DNA from: an uncultured Caldilineales bacterium
GTDB lineage: Bacteria > Chloroflexota > Anaerolineae > JAAEKA01
Length of the DNA stretch: 64,000 bases
NCBI GenBank assembly: GCA_937907455.1
Contig: CALESQ010000079.1
Coordinates: 52,576 to 116,575, forward strand
Direction: 5' to 3'
Every line of letters starts with the position of its first letter. Position 1 is the stretch's first letter. Positions 60,684 through 64,000 of the stretch are shown here, piece by piece. The notes under the pieces are model-generated. The model searched no databases, was not told where the DNA came from, and saw nothing but the letters and a program-made list of their open reading frames with translations. Both the position numbers and the translations under genes were made by a program.

Positions 60684-61693
60684 CAACATCTTCTCTGGTT
60701 AATGACCTGCTCGCGGGTAACCGTCGCGCCCTGGCGCGCACCATCACCCTGATCGAAACCGGCGGAGATCAGGCGCGCGCTACCTTGATGGCGCTGTATG
60801 GCCGCACCGGTCAGGCGCACATCGTGGGCGTCACCGGCTCGCCCGGCTCCGGCAAATCTACCCTGGTGAACGCGCTGGCCAAAGCCTTCCGCGCTCGCGG
60901 TGACACGGTAGGCATTATCGCGGTAGACCCCACCAGCCCCTTCACCGGCGGCGCGTTGCTGGGCGACCGCGTGCGCATGCGCGACCTGAGCGGCGACCCC
61001 GGTATCTTCATCCGATCAATGGCTACGCGCGGCAGCTTGGGCGGGCTGGCGCAGGCCACCGCCGCCACCATCATGGCGCTGGATGCTGCCGGTTTCAGCC
61101 GCATCCTGGTGGAAACCGTGGGCGTGGGTCAGGCCGAGGTGGATATTGCCAGCACCGCGCACACCACCATCGTGGTTGAGGCCCCCGGCCTGGGCGATGA
61201 AGTGCAGGCTATTAAAGCCGGAGTACTGGAAATTGCTGATATCCTGGCCGTGAACAAAGCCGACCGCGATGGCGCTGACAAAACCGTCACCGCGTTGCAC
61301 ATGGTGTTGGGCAGCGGCCCGGCAGCGCCGCGTGCAGTGCTGCATCACGGCCAATGGCTGGAAAGCAGCGAACCTGCTGCTGCCCAGCACAGCGAAGGCT
61401 GGACTCCGCCCATTCTCAAAACCGTGGCCTTGCGTGATACAGGCGTCGCCGAGTTGACAGACGCCATCACCCAGCACCGTGCCTACTTAAAGGAAAGCGG
61501 CGAATGGCAGCGCCGTGAAGAAGAGCGGGCACGCGCCGCGCTGATCCACATTTTGCAGGCAGTGGTGTTGCAGCGCGTGCAGGCGCGCGTGCCTGTGGCG
61601 CAGTTGCATCAGCTCGTCAGCGCCATTGCTGCACGGCAAATAGACCCCTATAGCGCAGCCGACCACCTGCTGCCCGCAGTGCTGGACGCATAG
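60680..61693 (+). CDS. meaB: Methylmalonyl-CoA mutase-associated GTPase MeaB (ArgK family)
   Basis: A 337-residue G3E-type GTPase that protects and reloads the B12-dependent methylmalonyl-CoA mutase. The P-loop is VTGSPGSGKSTL, followed by IIAVDPTSPFTGGALLGDR, a VETVGVGQAEVDIA switch II and the NKAD base-recognition motif. The C-terminal helices (EEERARAALIHILQAVV) are the dimerisation arm. ATG 60680 overlaps the PIN gene stop (ATGA). No mutase gene is in the window. Confidence 0.93.
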   Translation: MTTSSLVNDLLAGNRRALARTITLIETGGDQARATLMALYGRTGQAHIVGVTGSPGSGKSTLVNALAKAFRARGDTVGIIAVDPTSPFTGGALLGDRVRMRDLSGDPGIFIRSMATRGSLGGLAQATAATIMALDAAGFSRILVETVGVGQAEVDIASTAHTTIVVEAPGLGDEVQAIKAGVLEIADILAVNKADRDGADKTVTALHMVLGSGPAAPRAVLHHGQWLESSEPAAAQHSEGWTPPILKTVALRDTGVAELTDAITQHRAYLKESGEWQRREEERARAALIHILQAVVLQRVQARVPVAQLHQLVSAIAARQIDPYSAADHLLPAVLDA

Positions 61694-61737
61694 CCTGTCC
61701 CGCGCACGACAAAGATACCCAGGAGATTATTGAACGA

Positions 61738-62640
61738 ATGAGCATCCTTCGAACCTCTCAGCATCCAGCCGTGCGCGGCTGGCTACTCATCTTCTTGATG
61801 ATCGGCCTGCTGGCAGGCTGTGGCGGGCAGCAGGCAGCGCCGCCGGTGGCCGATGTGGCCACGGTGGCAGCGGACACCGCCACCCCACTGCCTGAGCCGA
61901 CAGCCTCTCCCATCCCCACAGAAGCGCCTACTGCTACACCGGTGCCCACTGCTACGCCTACGCCAGAGCCAACCGCCACGCCCACGCCGTTGCCCGCTAC
62001 CGGTCGCCCCCCCGCCAGCCCGGAAATCGTCTATGTGGGTGAAGGCTACGCTGCAGATGGCAGCCCCCAGGTGAACCTTAGCTTTGATGTGGAAGGTAAA
62101 CCAGAGCTGCTCTATCAAATGCTGGATACTTTGGACGAGTACGGTGTGCGCACCACCTTTTTCATGCAGGGTGAATGGGTGCAGCAGTACCCCGAAGCCA
62201 CGCAGGAGATAGCCCGGCGCGGGCATGAACTGGGCAATCATTCCTGGTCGCACGGCGATTTTAAGCCCATGAGTGCAGAGCAGGTCACGAAGGAACTGGA
62301 AGATACCGAAGCGCTGGTGTTGGAACTGACCGGTCAAAGCACCAGACCTTATTTCCGTCCGCCCTTCGGCTCGCGCAGCGAAATCAGCGTGCCCACAGCC
62401 TACGAGTTAGGTTGGACCACCATCATTTGGACCTATGGTTCAGAGGATTGGCGCGACGGGGCCACTGTGCAAACCATCTATGACGCGGTAATTGGCAATG
62501 CTGCGCCCGGCGCGCTCTACTATATGCACACCAGCCGTCAGATTGACGTGGACGCGCTGCCGCGCTTGATTGAAGCCTTTCAGGAAAAGGGCTACAAGCT
62601 GGTCACCGCGGGCGAGATACTGACAGCAAGCGGGGAGTAG
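61738..62640 (+). CDS. Lipoprotein polysaccharide deacetylase (NodB domain)
   Basis: A 300-residue lipoprotein with lipobox LLAGC, a Pro/Thr/Ala linker of about 60 residues and a NodB domain: motif 1 VNLSFDVEGK, motif 2 HELGNHSWSHGDF, motif 3 FRPPFGSRSE and motif 4 SEDW. The second Asp of the FDDG motif is Val followed by Glu. It probably deacetylates cell-wall glycan outside the membrane. It is the second deacetylase of the window, after the LysM one. It follows meaB by 44 bases. Confidence 0.87.
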   Translation: MSILRTSQHPAVRGWLLIFLMIGLLAGCGGQQAAPPVADVATVAADTATPLPEPTASPIPTEAPTATPVPTATPTPEPTATPTPLPATGRPPASPEIVYVGEGYAADGSPQVNLSFDVEGKPELLYQMLDTLDEYGVRTTFFMQGEWVQQYPEATQEIARRGHELGNHSWSHGDFKPMSAEQVTKELEDTEALVLELTGQSTRPYFRPPFGSRSEISVPTAYELGWTTIIWTYGSEDWRDGATVQTIYDAVIGNAAPGALYYMHTSRQIDVDALPRLIEAFQEKGYKLVTAGEILTASGE

Positions 62641-62730
62641 TGAGAAGTAAACAGTTTGCTGTGCATTGTTTGTTGTATGCACTAAAACTGGATACTAAAC
62701 ACCAATCCTCTCCCATCTATCTACCAAACC

Positions 62731-63537
62731 ATGACACATCTTCCTCTTGATACCACTGAGCGCGCTGGGCGGCACAGTGGGCGCGTGAGTGTGATGGACG
62801 CGGCGCGGCTGGCTACTGGTCTGCACAGCAGCCTTGCGCATCACGAGCGCGTGCAGGGTAAGCAGCTTTCGCCGCTGATTGCTACCCTCAGTGTCTGGCA
62901 GTCGCACCGGCTGGCGCGCACCTACGCTGACCTGCTGGCGGATCCGGCTTTTAGCCAGGGGTGTCACTTTTTTTTGGAAGACCTCTATGCGGCCAAGGAC
63001 TTTAGCCAGCGCGACCACGACGGTCAGCGCATCTATCAGTTTATGAACCGCTTTTTGCCAGAGGCCGCGCTGACGCCACTGGCGCTGGCGCTGGAGCTGA
63101 GTTTACTGACACAAGAATTAGATATGGCGTTGGCCGAGGCCATGAGCGAACACCTGGGCGTTAGCGATCACTTCACTCAGGCGCAGTACGAGGAGGGCTA
63201 TCGTCTGTGTCATAACTACGATGAGCGCGTGCGGCAGATTGAATTGATCACCGAGGAAGGGCGGCATCTTGAACGGGTGCGGCGTTTGCCTTTCATCAGC
63301 ACCACGCTGCGCGCGGCGCGCGGCCCAGCGCAGCGCCTGGGCTGGCACGACATGCAAGCTTTTTTGGAACGCGGTTATCAGGCATGGAAATCCATGAAAG
63401 ATCCGGGCGCGTTTCTGGCAACGATCAGCAGCCGCGAGCTGGCTATCCTCGACCGCATCTACGGCAAGGCCGGGGCAGCACCGGAAGCCAACCCTTTTTT
63501 GGTGACCGATGGCGGCCCCGCGCTAATTGAGTTGTAG
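62731..63537 (+). CDS. FFLEDLY-motif protein of unknown function
   Basis: A 268-residue soluble, mainly helical protein. The segment CHFFLEDLYAAKDFSQRDHD is similar to the conserved FFLEELY motif of an uncharacterised bacterial family. Later features are NYDERVRQIELI and LGWHDMQAFLERGYQAWKSMKD. No catalytic motif, signal or membrane helix is seen. It is the last protein gene before the tRNA cluster. Function is unknown. Confidence 0.72.
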   Translation: MTHLPLDTTERAGRHSGRVSVMDAARLATGLHSSLAHHERVQGKQLSPLIATLSVWQSHRLARTYADLLADPAFSQGCHFFLEDLYAAKDFSQRDHDGQRIYQFMNRFLPEAALTPLALALELSLLTQELDMALAEAMSEHLGVSDHFTQAQYEEGYRLCHNYDERVRQIELITEEGRHLERVRRLPFISTTLRAARGPAQRLGWHDMQAFLERGYQAWKSMKDPGAFLATISSRELAILDRIYGKAGAAPEANPFLVTDGGPALIEL

Positions 63538-63543
63538 ATAGAT

Positions 63544-63572
63544 TTGACAAGTCTTGTTCCTCTGAGTATACT
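63544..63572 (+). promoter_or_regulatory. Upstream promoter P1 of the tRNA cluster
   Basis: TTGACA at 63544-63549, 17-base spacer, TATACT at 63567-63572. Confidence 0.85.
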
Positions 63573-63610
63573 GCCTCCTTGCTGCAAGCGACCGGCTTGC
63601 AGTATTAAAT

Positions 63611-63639
63611 TTGTCTTAACACCGATGGTGTGTTAGAAT
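63611..63639 (+). promoter_or_regulatory. Proximal promoter P2 of the tRNA cluster
   Basis: TTGTCT at 63611-63616, 17-base spacer, TAGAAT at 63634-63639 with a TG extension. Transcription would start only a few bases before the first tRNA. Confidence 0.75.
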
Positions 63640-63649
63640 TTTGGTGTTG

Positions 63650-63723
63650 GCCGACGTAGCTCAATACGGCAGAGCATCCGCCTTGTAAGCGGATGGTTGC
63701 CGGTTCAAGTCCGGCCGTCGGCT
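63650..63723 (+). tRNA. tRNA-Thr (anticodon TGT)
   Basis: 74 bases. The acceptor pairs are GCCGACG with CGTCGGC, the anticodon loop is CTTGTAA (TGT) on stem TCCGC/GCGGA, and the T arm is GCCGGTTCAAGTCCGGC. The CCA end is not encoded. Confidence 0.95.
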
Positions 63724-63779
63724 CTGGCTGGCGTCGTGACTGAAGAAATGTGCCGACGTCACTGTTAATAATTTGATAT

Positions 63780-63861
63780 GGGCAGGTACCCAAGCGGCCA
63801 AAGGGGGCTGACTGTAAATCAGCTGTCAACGACTTCGGTGGTTCGAATCCGCCCCTGCCCA
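63780..63861 (+). tRNA. tRNA-Tyr (anticodon GTA)
   Basis: 82 bases with a long variable arm, as normal for bacterial tRNA-Tyr. The acceptor GGGCAGG pairs with CCTGCCC, the anticodon loop is CTGTAAA (GTA) and the T loop is TTCGAAT. No CCA is encoded. Confidence 0.95.
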
Positions 63862-63927
63862 CTTTGTAAGTAGGTAAGCAGACAAGTTCTGAAACTTGAC
63901 ACCTAACACACTTACTTTCTTCATCCC

Positions 63928-64000
63928 GCCCGCGTAGCTCAGTCGGTAGAGCACGTTCTTGGTAAGAACGGGGTCATCGGTTCAAGTCCGATCGTGGGCT
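63928..64000 (+). tRNA. tRNA-Thr (anticodon GGT)
   Basis: 73 bases ending exactly at the window edge. The acceptor GCCCGCG pairs with CGTGGGC (one G-U), the anticodon loop is TTGGTAA (GGT) on stem CGTTC/GAACG. Such clusters are usually followed by tuf, which would lie just outside. Confidence 0.95.

Overview
The window reads as a contiguous stretch of a GC-rich bacterial chromosome, most likely from a Chloroflexota (Anaerolineae/Caldilineae-like) organism. This is an inference from gene content: Thr/Pro-linked lipoproteins and lamin-tail surface proteins, a MurA with Asp in place of the catalytic Cys, a MoxR-DUF58-DUF4129 operon, a BMP-type nucleoside ABC transporter, and a tRNA-Thr/Tyr/Thr cluster. 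There is no phage, plasmid backbone, insertion sequence, CRISPR array or rRNA. Promoters are well preserved, with -10 boxes close to TATAAT (often extended by TGn) and many 17-bp spacers.

Layout. 1-17.9 kb holds housekeeping and metabolic genes: a partial glycogen debranching enzyme, ftsH, an nfeD-flotillin operon, an EamA transporter, a free propeptide-like protein next to a membrane-anchored subtilase, SbcD/Mre11, an amidohydrolase diverging from a dual-specificity phosphatase (both apparently leaderless), an AAC(2')-like acetyltransferase, DUF4230 and DUF4442 proteins, and adenine deaminase. 18.1-23.3 kb is a nucleoside/BMP ABC importer operon (lipoprotein, ATPase, two permeases), which fits with the adjacent adenine deaminase. 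23.3-30.7 kb is minus-strand: lipid kinase, recF, a nucleotidyltransferase-phosphomannomutase fusion with GNAT and ROK kinase, and an EEP-family phosphatase/nuclease.

30.7-40.6 kb holds a DnaA-box-like cluster, a three-gene helicase/helicase/nuclease set resembling a split AddAB machine, and the moxR-DUF58-DUF4129 operon. A perfect 30-bp palindrome lies in front of the UvrD-like helicase and shares 16 of 18 core bases with a site at the nucleoside importer promoter. At 40.87 kb there is an exact consensus parS (ParB-binding) site. With recF, gyrB and the DnaA boxes this suggests the origin-proximal part of the chromosome.

40.9-54.4 kb holds a methyltransferase, a LysM polysaccharide deacetylase, an AIM24 protein, a 1552-residue lamin-tail surface protein with near-identical internal repeats, a coiled-coil protein, MurA, a SAM hydrolase and a membrane protein. 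54.5-64 kb holds gyrB interrupted by two inteins, a two-gene cassette of a DUF3696 ATPase and a PIN-like protein (candidate defence module), meaB, a second polysaccharide deacetylase, an FFLEDLY-motif protein, and three tRNA genes behind tandem promoters. Several dispersed and tandem repeat families sit between genes.
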